64,000 nt of DNA, from positions 4,402,001-4,466,000 of the forward strand of contig NZ_CP082301.1 of the NCBI RefSeq assembly GCF_019880305.1, given 5' to 3'. The DNA is from Streptomyces decoyicus. Lineage in GTDB: Bacteria; Actinomycetota; Actinomycetes; Streptomycetales; Streptomycetaceae. Positions 44,168 to 53,166 of this stretch are shown here, piece after piece (position 1 is the stretch's first letter; each line of letters opens with the position of its first letter). The notes under the pieces are model-generated. The model was not told where the DNA came from, made no database searches, and saw nothing but the letters and a program-made list of their open reading frames with translations. The position numbers were made by a program, and so were the translations under genes.

Positions 44168-45453
44168 TTGGCGACGGGCTCCAGGATCTCCCGGCCGCCC
44201 AGGTAGGGGCGGAGCACCTCGGGGACGCGCACGGAGCCGTCCGCCTGCTGGTGGTTCTCGAAGATCGCCACGATCGTGCGCGGAACGGCGCAGAGCGTGC
44301 CGTTCAGGGTCGCCAGCGGCGAGACCTTCTGCTTGCCGTCGACGGTCTCGCGCATCCGGACGGAGAGCCGCCGCGCCTGGAACTCGTCGCAGTTCGAGGC
44401 CGAGGTCAGCTCGCGGTACTTGCCCTGGGTGGGGATCCAGGCCTCGCAGTCGAACTTGCGGGAGGCCGAGGCGCCGAGGTCACCGGTGGCGACATCGATG
44501 ACCTGGAACGGCAGCTCCAGGCCGGTCAGCCACTGCTTCTCCCAGTCCAGCAGCCGCTGGTGCTCGGCCTGGGCGTCTTCCGGCGCGACGTAGGAGAACA
44601 TCTCCACCTTGTCGAACTGGTGGACCCGGAAGATGCCGCGGGTGTCCTTGCCGTAGGTGCCGGCCTCGCGGCGGAAGCACGGCGAGAAACCGGCGTAGCG
44701 CAGCGGCAGCTTGGCGCCGTCCAGGATCTCGTCCATGTGGTACGCGGCGAGCGGGACCTCGGAGGTGCCGACCAGGTAGTAGTCGTCCTTCTCCAGGTGG
44801 TAGACGTTCTCCGCGGCCTGGCCGAGGAAGCCCGTGCCCTCCATGGCGCGCGGGCGCACCAGGGCGGGGGTCAGCATCGGCGTGAAACCGGCCTCGGTGG
44901 CCTGCGCGATGGCGGCGTTGACCAGCGCGAGCTCCAGCAGCGCGCCGACGCCCGTGAGGTAGTAGAAGCGGGAGCCGGACACCTTGGCGCCGCGCTCGAC
45001 GTCGATGGCGCCGAGCAGCTCGCCGAGCTCCAGGTGGTCCTTGGGCTCGAAGCCCTCGGCGGCGAAGTCACGGATCGTGCCGTGCGTCTCCAGGACGGAG
45101 AAGTCCTCCTCGCCGCCCACGGGTACGTCGGGGTGGACGAGGTTGCCGAGCTGCCGCAGCAGCTGCTGCGTCTCTTCTTTGGCCTCGTCCTGTGCGGCGT
45201 CGGCGGCCTTGACGGCGGCGGACAGCTCACCGGCCTTCTTCAGCAGCACGGCCTTCTCGTCGCCGGCGGCCTTGGGGATGAGCTTGCCGAGCGCCTTCTG
45301 TTCGGCACGCAGCTCGTCGAAGCGGACGCTGGACGACCTGCGCCGCTCGTCGGCGGAGAGAAGCGCGTCGACGAGTGCGACGTCCTCTCCACGGGCGCGC
45401 TGGGACGCGCGCACACGGTCGGGGTCCTCACGGAGCAGGCGAAGGTCAATCAC
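44164..45453 (-). CDS. serS: Seryl-tRNA synthetase
   Basis: 429-aa class II aminoacyl-tRNA synthetase that charges tRNA-Ser and tRNA-Sec. The N-terminal coiled-coil arm (residues about 28-105, RSSSVRFDELRAEQKALGKLI and on) is followed by the catalytic core: motif 2 FRREAGTYGKDTRGIFRVHQF, the serine pocket TSEVPLAAYH, and the C-terminal SNCDEFQARR. Length is standard. The start is MIDLRLLREDP at 45453. It is followed by the HAD gene with an ATGA overlap. Upstream on the minus strand is a 748-bp gap with no T-box and a cluster of DnaA boxes. Confidence 0.97.
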   Translation of the reverse strand: MIDLRLLREDPDRVRASQRARGEDVALVDALLSADERRRSSSVRFDELRAEQKALGKLIPKAAGDEKAVLLKKAGELSAAVKAADAAQDEAKEETQQLLRQLGNLVHPDVPVGGEEDFSVLETHGTIRDFAAEGFEPKDHLELGELLGAIDVERGAKVSGSRFYYLTGVGALLELALVNAAIAQATEAGFTPMLTPALVRPRAMEGTGFLGQAAENVYHLEKDDYYLVGTSEVPLAAYHMDEILDGAKLPLRYAGFSPCFRREAGTYGKDTRGIFRVHQFDKVEMFSYVAPEDAQAEHQRLLDWEKQWLTGLELPFQVIDVATGDLGASASRKFDCEAWIPTQGKYRELTSASNCDEFQARRLSVRMRETVDGKQKVSPLATLNGTLCAVPRTIVAIFENHQQADGSVRVPEVLRPYLGGREILEPVAK

Positions 45454-45665
45454 CCCACCAGGCTACCGGGCCGCGCCTCACCCCTCGACGCGATATTCCC
45501 CGGCATGTCGTTTTGCCCGTTTTGGGGTTGTTTATTCCCTTGAGGCGAGCGAGGGGAGGAGGGGGAAAACGGGCGGGGAATTCTTGCGCATTCCAGGGTC
45601 GCGGTGGTCCGGCGGCGGACTTTCCCGCGGTCGGCCAGGAGCCTTTGCGGCGGCCCGCGGGGGAC

Positions 45666-45724
45666 TTCGCGGTGTCCGTCACGAGATCTTCGCAGTGTCC
45701 GCGATGGGGCTTTCGCGGTCTCCG
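45666..45724. repeat. Three 13-bp repeats at an exact 23-bp period
   Basis: TTCGCGGTGTCCG at 45666, TTCGCAGTGTCCG at 45689 and TTCGCGGTCTCCG at 45712, one mismatch each. They lie just left of the first DnaA-box group and are non-coding. Two helical turns are 21 bp, so the copies would face similar sides of the DNA. Confidence 0.7.
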
Positions 45725-45741
45725 TGCCGGCTGATCCATGG

Positions 45742-45851
45742 TGTGGACAAGGGGAGTTGGGGGGGCCTCGGAGGGGGTTCCAGGCTGTGGTTATCCCCCG
45801 GGACCCCCTGGTTGTCCACAGGGGGGCGGGGTTTCGGGATTCTTATCCACA
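45742..45851. promoter_or_regulatory. DnaA-box group 1 (three boxes)
   Basis: TTGTCCACA on the minus strand at 45742-45750 and on the plus strand at 45812-45820 (the form preferred by Streptomyces DnaA), and TTATCCACA on the plus strand at 45843-45851 (the E. coli consensus). All three are perfect. They lie in the serS-pheA gap, outside any gene. Confidence 0.85.
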
Positions 45852-46077
45852 GGCTGTGTGTGAGATCTGTGGAAGTCGGAGCTGATCATTTCGCTCCCGA
45901 AATGCTCGGCTATGGATTCCCTGCCCAAACCCCGTTCACGCACTCTTTCGTGTGGGATTACCTCGCCCTAAAGGATTGATCGCGTGAATTGTGCTGACGG
46001 TGTCCGAGGTGGGGTGCTGTGGAATGGTGTGCGGTCAGTAGGGCGATATGTCGACTCTGTCCGACTCTCGTGTCGAC

Positions 46078-46123
46078 TTACCCACAGGTCGAGAACCGAG
46101 CCTGTGGATAACTTTGTGGATAA
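46078..46123. promoter_or_regulatory. DnaA-box group 2 (three boxes)
   Basis: TTACCCACA on the plus strand at 46078-46086 (one mismatch), and TTATCCACA on the minus strand at 46103-46111 and 46115-46123, perfect and only 3 bp apart. Together with group 1 this makes six boxes in 382 bp. The space between groups (45852-46077) is less GC-rich than its surroundings and shows no gene. Confidence 0.85.
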
Positions 46124-46201
46124 CCCACAGGTCGTCCAAAGCCGCAGGTCGTGCCGTTCCGCAGCGCCCGTCGGCTCCGCCGAGGAGCACCCGGATCCGC
46201 C

Positions 46202-47128
46202 TCAGCCCCGCCCGTCCAGACAGCGCGACAGCCAGTCCGACGCCTCGCTGAACGCGGTGTCCGTCATCTCCCGCCGCACGGTCGGCGGCACCGCGTCCGC
46301 CCGCGGATACGAACCGAGGAACCGCACCTCGCGGCAGACCCGCTTGAGGCCCATCAGGACCTCGCTGACCCGGCGGTCGGTGACATGCCCTTCGCAGTCC
46401 ACCGAGAAGCAGTAGCGGCCGATGCCCTCGCCGGTCGGCCGGGACTCGATCCGCATCATGTTCACCCCGCGCACCGCGTACTCCTGAAGCAGTTCGAGCA
46501 GGGCACCGGGGTGGTCCTCGGCCAGCCACAGCACGACCGAGGTCTTGTCGGCGCCGGTGGGCGCCACGGGCCGGGCCGGGCGGCCCACCAGTACGAAGCG
46601 GGTGGCCGCGTTCTGTGCGTCGTGGATATCGGTGACCAGCGGCTCCAGGCCGTACGTCGCCGCCGCGAACTCGCCCGCGAACGCGCCGTCGTAGCGGCCC
46701 TCCTGCACCAGCCGCGCACCGTCGGCGTTCGAGGCCGCGGACTCCCATACGGCCTCCGGGAGTTGGGCCGCCAGCCACTTGCGCACCTGCGGCTGGGCGA
46801 CCGGGTGCCCGGTCACCGTCTTGACCTCGCTGACGACCGTACCGGGGCGGACGAGCAGCGCGAAGGCGATCGGCAGCAGCACCTCGCGGTAGATCATCAG
46901 CGGCTCGCCGGAGGCCAGTTCGTCGAGGGTGGTGGTCACCCCGCCCTCGACGGAGTTCTCGATCGGCACCAGCGCCGCGGCAGCCTCACCGGCGCGCACC
47001 GCGTCCAGGGCGGCGGGCACCGACACCATCGGCACCAGCTCACGGGTCGCCGCCTCCGGAAGGGTGCGCAGCGCGGCCTCTGTGAACGTGCCCTGGGGGC
47101 CGAGATAGGTATAGCGGCTGGCCGACAT
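46202..47128 (-). CDS. pheA: Prephenate dehydratase
   Basis: 308 aa. It converts prephenate to phenylpyruvate in phenylalanine synthesis. The catalytic domain begins YTYLGPQGTFTEAAL and contains PIENSVEGGVTTTLDEL and the TRF motif in NAATRFVLVG (Thr essential). The C-terminal ACT domain (about 200-280) carries the ESRP motif that senses phenylalanine. Start is ATG 47128 with GAGGGAG upstream; upstream sequence in the same frame is an antisense reading of dtpA. There is no chorismate mutase domain, so it is monofunctional. Its 3' end is next to the DnaA-box region. Confidence 0.95.
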   Translation of the reverse strand: MSASRYTYLGPQGTFTEAALRTLPEAATRELVPMVSVPAALDAVRAGEAAAALVPIENSVEGGVTTTLDELASGEPLMIYREVLLPIAFALLVRPGTVVSEVKTVTGHPVAQPQVRKWLAAQLPEAVWESAASNADGARLVQEGRYDGAFAGEFAAATYGLEPLVTDIHDAQNAATRFVLVGRPARPVAPTGADKTSVVLWLAEDHPGALLELLQEYAVRGVNMMRIESRPTGEGIGRYCFSVDCEGHVTDRRVSEVLMGLKRVCREVRFLGSYPRADAVPPTVRREMTDTAFSEASDWLSRCLDGRG

Positions 47129-47194
47129 GGAAACGGACTCCCTCGCGTAGCTGCGGGGGCACCCCGCCGATCTTCTCCCTGTCCCGCCACGATA

Positions 47195-47238
47195 CCCAGC
47201 CCTCCGGAGGCCGGGCGGGACTTCCCTGGAGGGCCGGG
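47195..47238 (-). terminator. Possible terminator between dtpA and pheA
   Basis: Eleven-bp stem with one G-U pair (47195-47205 with 47228-47238) and a 22-nt GC-rich loop, about 110 bases past the dtpA stop. Uncertain, as the loop can form its own structure. Confidence 0.4.
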
Positions 47239-47346
47239 ACCGGCCGCTCACCGGGGCCGTCCCGGCCGCCGTCTCCCGGGAGGCCGGCTCTCCGCGGCTG
47301 CTGACCAGGGGGCCGGTTCCCGGCGGCCGCCTCCTGGCCGGGGGGC

Positions 47347-48723
47347 TCAGCCCTCCAGCAGCGGGCGGCCCACGTAGTCGCCCGGCTCGGCGGCCGGGGG
47401 CACCGCGTACAGCCCGCTCGCCTCGTGCCGCAGGAACCGCGACAGCGCGTCCCCGCGGTCCAGCTTCCGCTGGACCTGGGTGAAGGCGCGCAGCGGGTCG
47501 GCCTGCCAGCAGATGAAGAGCAGCCCGGCGTCCGGGGCGCCGTCCTCCCGGAACCCGTCGTGGAAGGAGAACGGGCGGCGCAGCATCGCCGCGCCCTGGT
47601 TGGACTCCGGCGCCGCGATCCGCGCATGCGCATTGGCCGGGATGACCGGCAGCCCGTCGGGGCCGCTCGCGTCCAGCCGCATCGGGGTGGTCTCGGAACC
47701 TCCGGTCAGCGGCGCCCCGTTGTCCTTGCGGCGCCCGATGACCTTCTCCTGTTCGTGCAGTGAACGCTTCTCCCAGTCGTCCAGCAGCATCCGGATCCGG
47801 CGGACGACGGCGTACGAGCCGCCGCGCATCCAGTCCTGGTCGGCGTCCCGGCCCACGAAGATCCGCTCGTCGAAGTCCCGGTCCGACGGCTTGGGGTTGT
47901 TGGTGCCGTCGATCTGGCCCATCAGGTTGCGGGCGGTCATCGGGCGCGCGGTGGCCCCCGGTGTGCGGTTGAAGCCGTTCATCTGCCAGCGCAGCCGTGC
48001 CGTGCCGGCCGCGTCCTTCTGGAGCGCGCGCAGCGCATGGAAGGCGACCAGCGCATCGTCGGCGCCGATCTGTATCCACAGATCGCCGTTGCTGCGCTCG
48101 GGATCCAGCGCGTCGGCGGAGAAGTCGGGCAGCGGGTCGAGCGCTACGGGGCGCCGCTTCGTCAGGCCCGTACGGCCGAAGAAGCTGGGCCCGAAGCCGA
48201 AGGTGACGGTCAGCGAGGACGGGCCCGCGTCGAGCGCGACCCCCGTGTCGGCGTCCGGGGTGTGCCCGGCCATCAGCTCCTCGGCCGTCCGCGACCAGCG
48301 GCGCAGCAGCGCGGCCGCGGCCTTGCGGTCCGCGCCCGGTGCCAGGTCGAAGGCCACGAGATGCCCGGTGGCCTGCAACGGGGTGGTGATCCCCGCCTGC
48401 TGCCCGGCGTGCGCCGTCCGGAACGGAACCTCGGTCGAGCCGATGGTGGTCACGGCCTTGGCGGCGGCGTCCTGCGCGGCCGACTGCCCGGCGGTGGCCC
48501 CGATGGCGCCACCGGCCCCGCCGACGACCAGCCCGGCCGCGCCCGCCGCGCCGACGGTGCCGAGCAGCCGGCGGCGGGAGAACTCCAGGGCGGGGGCGCC
48601 GTCGGCTTCGGGCGCCGGGGCTGCGGCCGGTGCGGGCACGGTTGCTCTGCCGCCCGGCCCGGCGGACTGTGCGCCCGGGGCCTTCTTCCCGGGCGCCTTC
48701 TTGCGGGACGTCTGCTTGCTCAT
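47347..48723 (-). CDS. dtpA: Dye-decolourising peroxidase, Tat-exported
   Basis: 458-aa haem peroxidase of the DyP family. The twin-arginine signal SRRRLLGTVG is at residues 49-58, preceded by an unusually long Lys/Pro/Ala-rich head. The DyP motif is GQIDGTNNP and the proximal haem histidine is in NAHARIAAPE. A DtpA protein with the same gene neighbours in S. lividans is a Tat substrate needed for maturation of the copper oxidase GlxA and for morphogenesis; the assignment here rests on that synteny. Start ATG 48723 overlaps the stop of copCD (TGATG), so it is the last gene of the copper operon. Confidence 0.9.
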   Translation of the reverse strand: MSKQTSRKKAPGKKAPGAQSAGPGGRATVPAPAAAPAPEADGAPALEFSRRRLLGTVGAAGAAGLVVGGAGGAIGATAGQSAAQDAAAKAVTTIGSTEVPFRTAHAGQQAGITTPLQATGHLVAFDLAPGADRKAAAALLRRWSRTAEELMAGHTPDADTGVALDAGPSSLTVTFGFGPSFFGRTGLTKRRPVALDPLPDFSADALDPERSNGDLWIQIGADDALVAFHALRALQKDAAGTARLRWQMNGFNRTPGATARPMTARNLMGQIDGTNNPKPSDRDFDERIFVGRDADQDWMRGGSYAVVRRIRMLLDDWEKRSLHEQEKVIGRRKDNGAPLTGGSETTPMRLDASGPDGLPVIPANAHARIAAPESNQGAAMLRRPFSFHDGFREDGAPDAGLLFICWQADPLRAFTQVQRKLDRGDALSRFLRHEASGLYAVPPAAEPGDYVGRPLLEG

Positions 48724-50993
48724 CAGCCGATCTTCACGTTCTTGATCTCGGTCACCTGGTCGATGTCGGAGGTCCGCACGAGCAGCGACAGCTGCCACTG
48801 CCCGGGGACCGGCAGCTGGACCCCGTTCGCGCGCCAGCGGCCCTTGCCGACGTGCTTCGGGACGACCGGCAGCGGCCCGATCTTCTTGGCCTTCTGGGTG
48901 AAGGAGACCTTCACCTCGGGGACGTCGACGGCCTTGCCCGAGGGGTCCGAGATCCGCAGCCGCAGCGCGTTGGCGCTGCCACTGCGTCCGGGGTCGAGGT
49001 CGAGGCGGGCGGTGCCCTTGCCGTGCGGGCCGCCGGTGTCGAACGGGATGCTCAGCACCTGCGGCTGGTTGCCCGTGGTGGACTGCCCGCCCGCGGTGGC
49101 CTTGACCGCCTCTTCGGTACGGGCCGGCTCGGTGGCGGTCAGCACCGTGGTCACCACGAGCACGACGACGGCGACCGCCGCCTCGGCCAGCACGGACCGG
49201 CGCAGCCCCAGCCGCTCCGGATCGGCATCGCGCTCCCGCTTGGTACGGGCGGTCCGCAGTGCCGCCTGCTGACGGGCGAGTTGGGCGGCGCGGGCGGGGT
49301 CGGGGGCTTCCTCGCCGGCGGTCGCTCCGTCAGCGGAGGGCTCCCCGTCAGCGGTGGTGTCTGCGGCGGGGGCCTTGTCACCGGAGGGGGCACTGTCACC
49401 GGTGTGGGCCCCGCTATCGGTGTGGACCCCGTTACCGGCGCGGGCGGCCGCCGAGGCGCCGACGGTCGCCTTCTCGGCCGTCCTGTCCTTCTCGGCCGCT
49501 CCGTCAGCCTCCGCCGCCCGAGCCACCGGAGCCGGGGCCGTGGAAGCCTTGGCCTCCGCGGGCCGGGCCTCCGCCGCCTGGACCGCGGATGCAGCGACCT
49601 GCGCCGTCCGGACCTCCGCCAGCCGTCCCGTCCACCGCCGCGACACCCAGGCGATCCCGACGAGCACCACGACCAGAGCCGCCTTGAGCAGCAGCAGCCA
49701 CCCGTACGTGGTGTCGGTCAGCGCGCGCCAGGAGCCGACCTGCCGCCAGGACTGGTAGACGCCGGTGGCCACCAGCACCACCACGGAGCCGAACGCGATC
49801 CGCGAGAAGCGGCGTACGGCTGTCCGCTCGACGGGCGGCCCCCAGTACAGGGACACGACCAGCGCCGCCAGTCCGCCCAGCCAGGTGGCGACCGCGAGCA
49901 GATGCAGCACATCGACCGGCATCGCGACGGCCGGCTGGAGACCGGTCGAGGCGTGTTCGGCCAACGCCCAGGTCGCCGCGAGTCCGGCGGCGACGATCAC
50001 GCCGCCGATACCCAGCCCGAAGGTGAGGTCCTTGCGCTGCCTGGCCTGCTCGGCGGCGTTCACGGCCGGCTGCCCGGCGCCCTCCGCGGCCTTCTCCGCA
50101 CCGTCCGCGGCTGCCTCACCCGCCTCGCCCGGCCCGCTGTCCTTTGCCGACTCCTCCGCCGACTCCTCCGCCGGCTCCTGGAGCCGCGCATACGTCCCGA
50201 AGAGCACCGCCACGAACAGCGCCGCCGCGGCGAGCAGCAGCAGCCGGGAGATCAGCGCCGCGCCCGGCTTGGTGATCAGTACCTGCTGGAGACCGCCGAG
50301 GTCGAAGGCGTCGGCGAGATCGCCGGACCCGGTGTACGGGGTGCGCAGCAGCAGCATCGCGACGGTGGTGCCGGCCAGCAGCGCCCAGCCCTGCACGACC
50401 AGCCGCTGCACGGACCGTACGAGGGCCGCGGCCGGCCGGCAGGCCAGCACGAAGGCGGCGCCGCCGACGAGCAGCACGAACCCGGCGTAGGCGAGGTAGC
50501 GGGCGATGCCGTAGAGCGCGCCGGCCAGACCGCCGCCGACCTTCTGCTCGGGCACCGGGGCGGCCGTCTTGGAGGGCGCGCCGACCGAGAAGGTGAAGGC
50601 GCCGGCCACGGGGTGGCTGTCGGCGGAGACCGCCTGCCAGGTGACGGTGTACGTACCGTCGCGGAGCCCCGGCGGCAGCCCCGCACCGTATTTGACGATG
50701 CTGTCGCTGCACAGGTTGCGCAGCTTGCCCCGGTCCACCCGTTTGCCCTGCGGATCCAGCACCCGGATCGAGTTGTCGCCCATCGCGACGCCCTCGGAGA
50801 AGGTGAGCGTCACCTGCTCGGGGGCGCGGTCCACCACCGAGCCCTGCGCGGGCGTGCTCCCGGTCAGCGCGGCATGCGCCGAGGCCGGAGCGGCGCCGCC
50901 GAGCGCGCCGATCAGTGCGCCGGCCAGCGCCACCGCGACGACCAGCAGGCGCAGCACGGCGGACCGTCGCGGCCGAAGCCCGGTGGTGACCAT
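48723..50993 (-). CDS. CopC-CopD fusion copper-handling membrane protein
   Basis: 756 aa. The signal peptide ends at ASA and the mature chain starts with copper-ligand His40 (HAALTGSTP), followed by a CopC beta-barrel with the second site in ADSHPVAGAF. CopD follows, about eight transmembrane helices from residue about 165 to 500. It is interrupted by two disordered Ala/Glu-rich cytoplasmic loops (about 270-310, and a long one at about 490-600 with repeated SADG/TADG motifs). A C-terminal helix and a YtkA-like beta domain (LRISDPSGKAVDVPEVKVSF) end the chain. Start is ATG 50993 with GGGGAG. It probably moves copper across or at the membrane for cuproenzyme assembly. Confidence 0.88.
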   Translation of the reverse strand: MVTTGLRPRRSAVLRLLVVAVALAGALIGALGGAAPASAHAALTGSTPAQGSVVDRAPEQVTLTFSEGVAMGDNSIRVLDPQGKRVDRGKLRNLCSDSIVKYGAGLPPGLRDGTYTVTWQAVSADSHPVAGAFTFSVGAPSKTAAPVPEQKVGGGLAGALYGIARYLAYAGFVLLVGGAAFVLACRPAAALVRSVQRLVVQGWALLAGTTVAMLLLRTPYTGSGDLADAFDLGGLQQVLITKPGAALISRLLLLAAAALFVAVLFGTYARLQEPAEESAEESAKDSGPGEAGEAAADGAEKAAEGAGQPAVNAAEQARQRKDLTFGLGIGGVIVAAGLAATWALAEHASTGLQPAVAMPVDVLHLLAVATWLGGLAALVVSLYWGPPVERTAVRRFSRIAFGSVVVLVATGVYQSWRQVGSWRALTDTTYGWLLLLKAALVVVLVGIAWVSRRWTGRLAEVRTAQVAASAVQAAEARPAEAKASTAPAPVARAAEADGAAEKDRTAEKATVGASAAARAGNGVHTDSGAHTGDSAPSGDKAPAADTTADGEPSADGATAGEEAPDPARAAQLARQQAALRTARTKRERDADPERLGLRRSVLAEAAVAVVVLVVTTVLTATEPARTEEAVKATAGGQSTTGNQPQVLSIPFDTGGPHGKGTARLDLDPGRSGSANALRLRISDPSGKAVDVPEVKVSFTQKAKKIGPLPVVPKHVGKGRWRANGVQLPVPGQWQLSLLVRTSDIDQVTEIKNVKIG

Positions 50994-51092
50994 AGTGATC
51001 GCTCCCCTTACTCCCGTTGTGTGTACCGGCCGGCGTGGTGCTTCCGGCCGCTGCCGGCTTCTTCGGACCGCGGGTGCTTCTCCGGAATCCGG

Positions 51093-51539
51093 CTAGTGCT
51101 TCGGCTGGTAGTCGGCGGCCTTGACCGGGACCTGCACCCTGACGGGGTCGGCGGCGGTGAAGTGCAGCGTGACGGTGAAGGTGTCGCCCTTGCCCGGCTT
51201 GTTCTTCAGCCCCATGAACATCAGGTGGTTGCCGCCGTGGCTGAGCCGGAGCGTGCCGCCCGCCGGGACAGGCAGGGACTCGACCTGCTCCATCTTGCTG
51301 CCCACCGTCTTGTGGATCGTGATGGCCTTGGCCAGGTTGCTGGTGACCTCGGTGAGCTTCTCGGCGGTGTCGCCGTTGTTCTTGACGGTGAGGTACACGC
51401 CGGCCATCTGCTCGGTGACCGGCTGCGGCATGTACGCGCCGGTGACCTCGATCTTCGGGGAGCTGTCCCCGCCGCAGCCCGCCAGCGTGAGACCGGCTGT
51501 CAGGGTGAGGGCGGCGGCGAGCTTGGTGCGGCGGTTCAC
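51093..51539 (-). CDS. PCuAC-type extracytoplasmic copper chaperone (lipoprotein)
   Basis: 148 aa. Lipobox LAGC at residues 19-22, so it is a lipid-anchored protein at the outer face of the membrane. The PCuAC copper motif is present as His in ITIHKT, Met in SKMEQ, and His-x-Met in GGNHLMFMGL. Such proteins bind Cu(I) and deliver it to Sco and the CuA site of cytochrome oxidase (called ECuC in S. lividans). Start is the GTG at 51539, overlapping the sco stop by GTGA, so it is co-translated with Sco. Confidence 0.92.
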   Translation of the reverse strand: MNRRTKLAAALTLTAGLTLAGCGGDSSPKIEVTGAYMPQPVTEQMAGVYLTVKNNGDTAEKLTEVTSNLAKAITIHKTVGSKMEQVESLPVPAGGTLRLSHGGNHLMFMGLKNKPGKGDTFTVTLHFTAADPVRVQVPVKAADYQPKH

Positions 51540-52180
51540 GGGTTCTGCCCCTTGACGATCTTCGGAAGTGCCTTGGTGTAGTTGTCGGAGGTCGCCTCCT
51601 GCATGCCCATCCAGTGGACCTTGTCGTCCTTGGGGGAGCTCAGCAGGACCTGCGCGCCGTGGGTGGAGACGACATCGCCGTTCTTCTTCTTGACCGGCTT
51701 CTCGATCCCGATGTTCACGCTGCGCGCGCCGGCCTGGATGGTGTCGAACTTGCCGGTCAGGCCGACGAAGTCCTTGTCGATGCCGGCGAGCCACTTCTTG
51801 AGCGCGGCCGGGGTGTCACGCTCCGGGTCGGAGGTGACGAAGACGACCCGCAGGTCCTTCTGTTCGGCCGGCGGCAGCTGCTTCACCGCGACCGCGATGT
51901 TGGCCATCGTCAGCGGACAGACGTCCGGGCAGTTGGTGTAGCCGAAGTAGACCAGCGTCGGGTGGCCCTTGGTCTTCTCCAGCAGGTCGTACTTCTTGCC
52001 GTCGGAGTCGGTCAGGACGAGGTCCGGCTTCTCCATCGGGCTGTCGAGCGTGACGATCGGCTTGGCCGCGGTGCCGCCGGAGACGTCGGCGGCGGGCTTG
52101 CTCTCGTCGCTGTTGCAGGCGGTCAGGCTGAGGGCCGCGGCCGCCGCGAGGGCGGACGCGAGCAGGGTCCTTCTGTGCAT
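51536..52180 (-). CDS. sco: Sco1/SenC-family copper chaperone (lipoprotein)
   Basis: 214 aa. Lipobox LTAC at residues 19-22. The thioredoxin-like domain has the copper motif CPDVC at 84-88 and the third ligand His174 in STHGAQ. Sco inserts copper into the CuA centre of cytochrome c oxidase. It is the second gene of the ycnI-sco-pcuAC-copCD-dtpA order on the minus strand, with 87 bp after ycnI. There is no strong ribosome-binding site before ATG 52180. Confidence 0.94.
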   Translation of the reverse strand: MHRRTLLASALAAAAALSLTACNSDESKPAADVSGGTAAKPIVTLDSPMEKPDLVLTDSDGKKYDLLEKTKGHPTLVYFGYTNCPDVCPLTMANIAVAVKQLPPAEQKDLRVVFVTSDPERDTPAALKKWLAGIDKDFVGLTGKFDTIQAGARSVNIGIEKPVKKKNGDVVSTHGAQVLLSSPKDDKVHWMGMQEATSDNYTKALPKIVKGQNP

Positions 52181-52267
52181 GGCAGATAAATCCCGTGTCT
52201 TTGGTTCCCGTTGGTGCGGGAAGGGGTGGGCGGGCCGACGCGGTTCAGGCGCCGGCCCGGCCGGTGA

Positions 52268-53056
52268 TCAGGCGCTGCGGCGCCGGCCGGCGAACACGCC
52301 GAAGCCGACCCCGATGATGCCGACGACGATGCCGATGGCGCCCAGGACGCGCGCCGTGGTGTCACTGCCCGACGCGTCCGCGGCGGCGGCCGTGTTCTTC
52401 ATGCCGGCCGTGGCGCTGGCCTTGTCCGCCGCGCCGGCGGCGCCGTGGCCGTCCTCCTCGGCCGCGCTGAGCTTGAGGACCGGCGCCGGGTTCTCCGGCT
52501 CCGGGGCGCCCTCCTTCGTCGGCTCGATCCAGCGCACGACGTCCTTGTTGTCGTACGTCTGGAGGGCCTTGAAGACGACCTCGTCGGCGTCCTCGGGCAG
52601 CTGCCCGACGGAGACCGGGAACTGCTGGAACTGGCCGGGCTCGACGCCCTTGTCCTCGGCGGTCCAGGTGATCTTCGAGGGCGCCTCGGTGATCTTCTCG
52701 CCGTGCATCTCGATGGGCTTGGCGAGCTTGGTCTTGGTGACGTTCACCTTCCAGCCGGGCACCGGCTGCGGCATCACGGACGCCAGCGGGTGGTCGGTCG
52801 GCAGCGTGACCTCGAGCTTCACCGTCGAGGCGTCGTCCTTCTCGTTGGGCACCTTGAAGTTGACGGTCGCATAGCCGCCCTTGGCGGCCGGGCCCGCAGG
52901 CTGCACGCTGACGTGCGCGAAGGCCGGGCCGGCGAGCAGCAGCACACTGCCGGCCGCGGCGGCGCCCACGAGCGGCAGCCGCCGCGCGAGCCGGCGCGCG
53001 GACGACCCGTTCGACTGCTGCTGCGACATCTTCGCCATCTTCGAGTTCTTCGACAT
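52268..53056 (-). CDS. ycnI: YcnI-family copper-binding protein
   Basis: 262 aa. It has a basic N-terminus, a signal peptide ending PAFA, and a mature chain starting at His48 (HVSVQPAGPA); this N-terminal His forms the YcnI copper brace. The DUF1775 beta domain runs to about residue 200. An acidic linker follows, then a C-terminal transmembrane helix and RRR anchor (VLGAIGIVVGIIGVGFGVF). Start is ATG 53056 with GGAG about 10 bases upstream, preferred over an ATG five codons earlier. It is the first copper gene of the operon; the membrane protein gene upstream is 110 bp away on the same strand. Confidence 0.9.
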   Translation of the reverse strand: MSKNSKMAKMSQQQSNGSSARRLARRLPLVGAAAAGSVLLLAGPAFAHVSVQPAGPAAKGGYATVNFKVPNEKDDASTVKLEVTLPTDHPLASVMPQPVPGWKVNVTKTKLAKPIEMHGEKITEAPSKITWTAEDKGVEPGQFQQFPVSVGQLPEDADEVVFKALQTYDNKDVVRWIEPTKEGAPEPENPAPVLKLSAAEEDGHGAAGAADKASATAGMKNTAAAADASGSDTTARVLGAIGIVVGIIGVGFGVFAGRRRSA

Positions 53057-53166
53057 CGGAAAACACTCCACAGGAAGGAGAGAGGTGCTGGTGACGGTGC
53101 AGGTGGCGCGCGTGCGACAACGGCGCGTGAGCCCGTACCCGTCCTGTGGGAGCGTGCTTCGCGTCG

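Noticed and set aside
45446..45739. 97-codon minus-strand gene just upstream of serS
   Set aside because: No ribosome-binding site or recognisable protein, and it overlaps the serS start region and the 23-bp-period repeats.
45791..45799. TTATCCCCC as a further DnaA box
   Set aside because: Two mismatches at positions important for binding; not counted in the cluster.
45454..46201. T-box or leader regulation of serS
   Set aside because: No specifier-loop or antiterminator pattern was found in the gap; the recognisable elements are DnaA boxes and short repeats.
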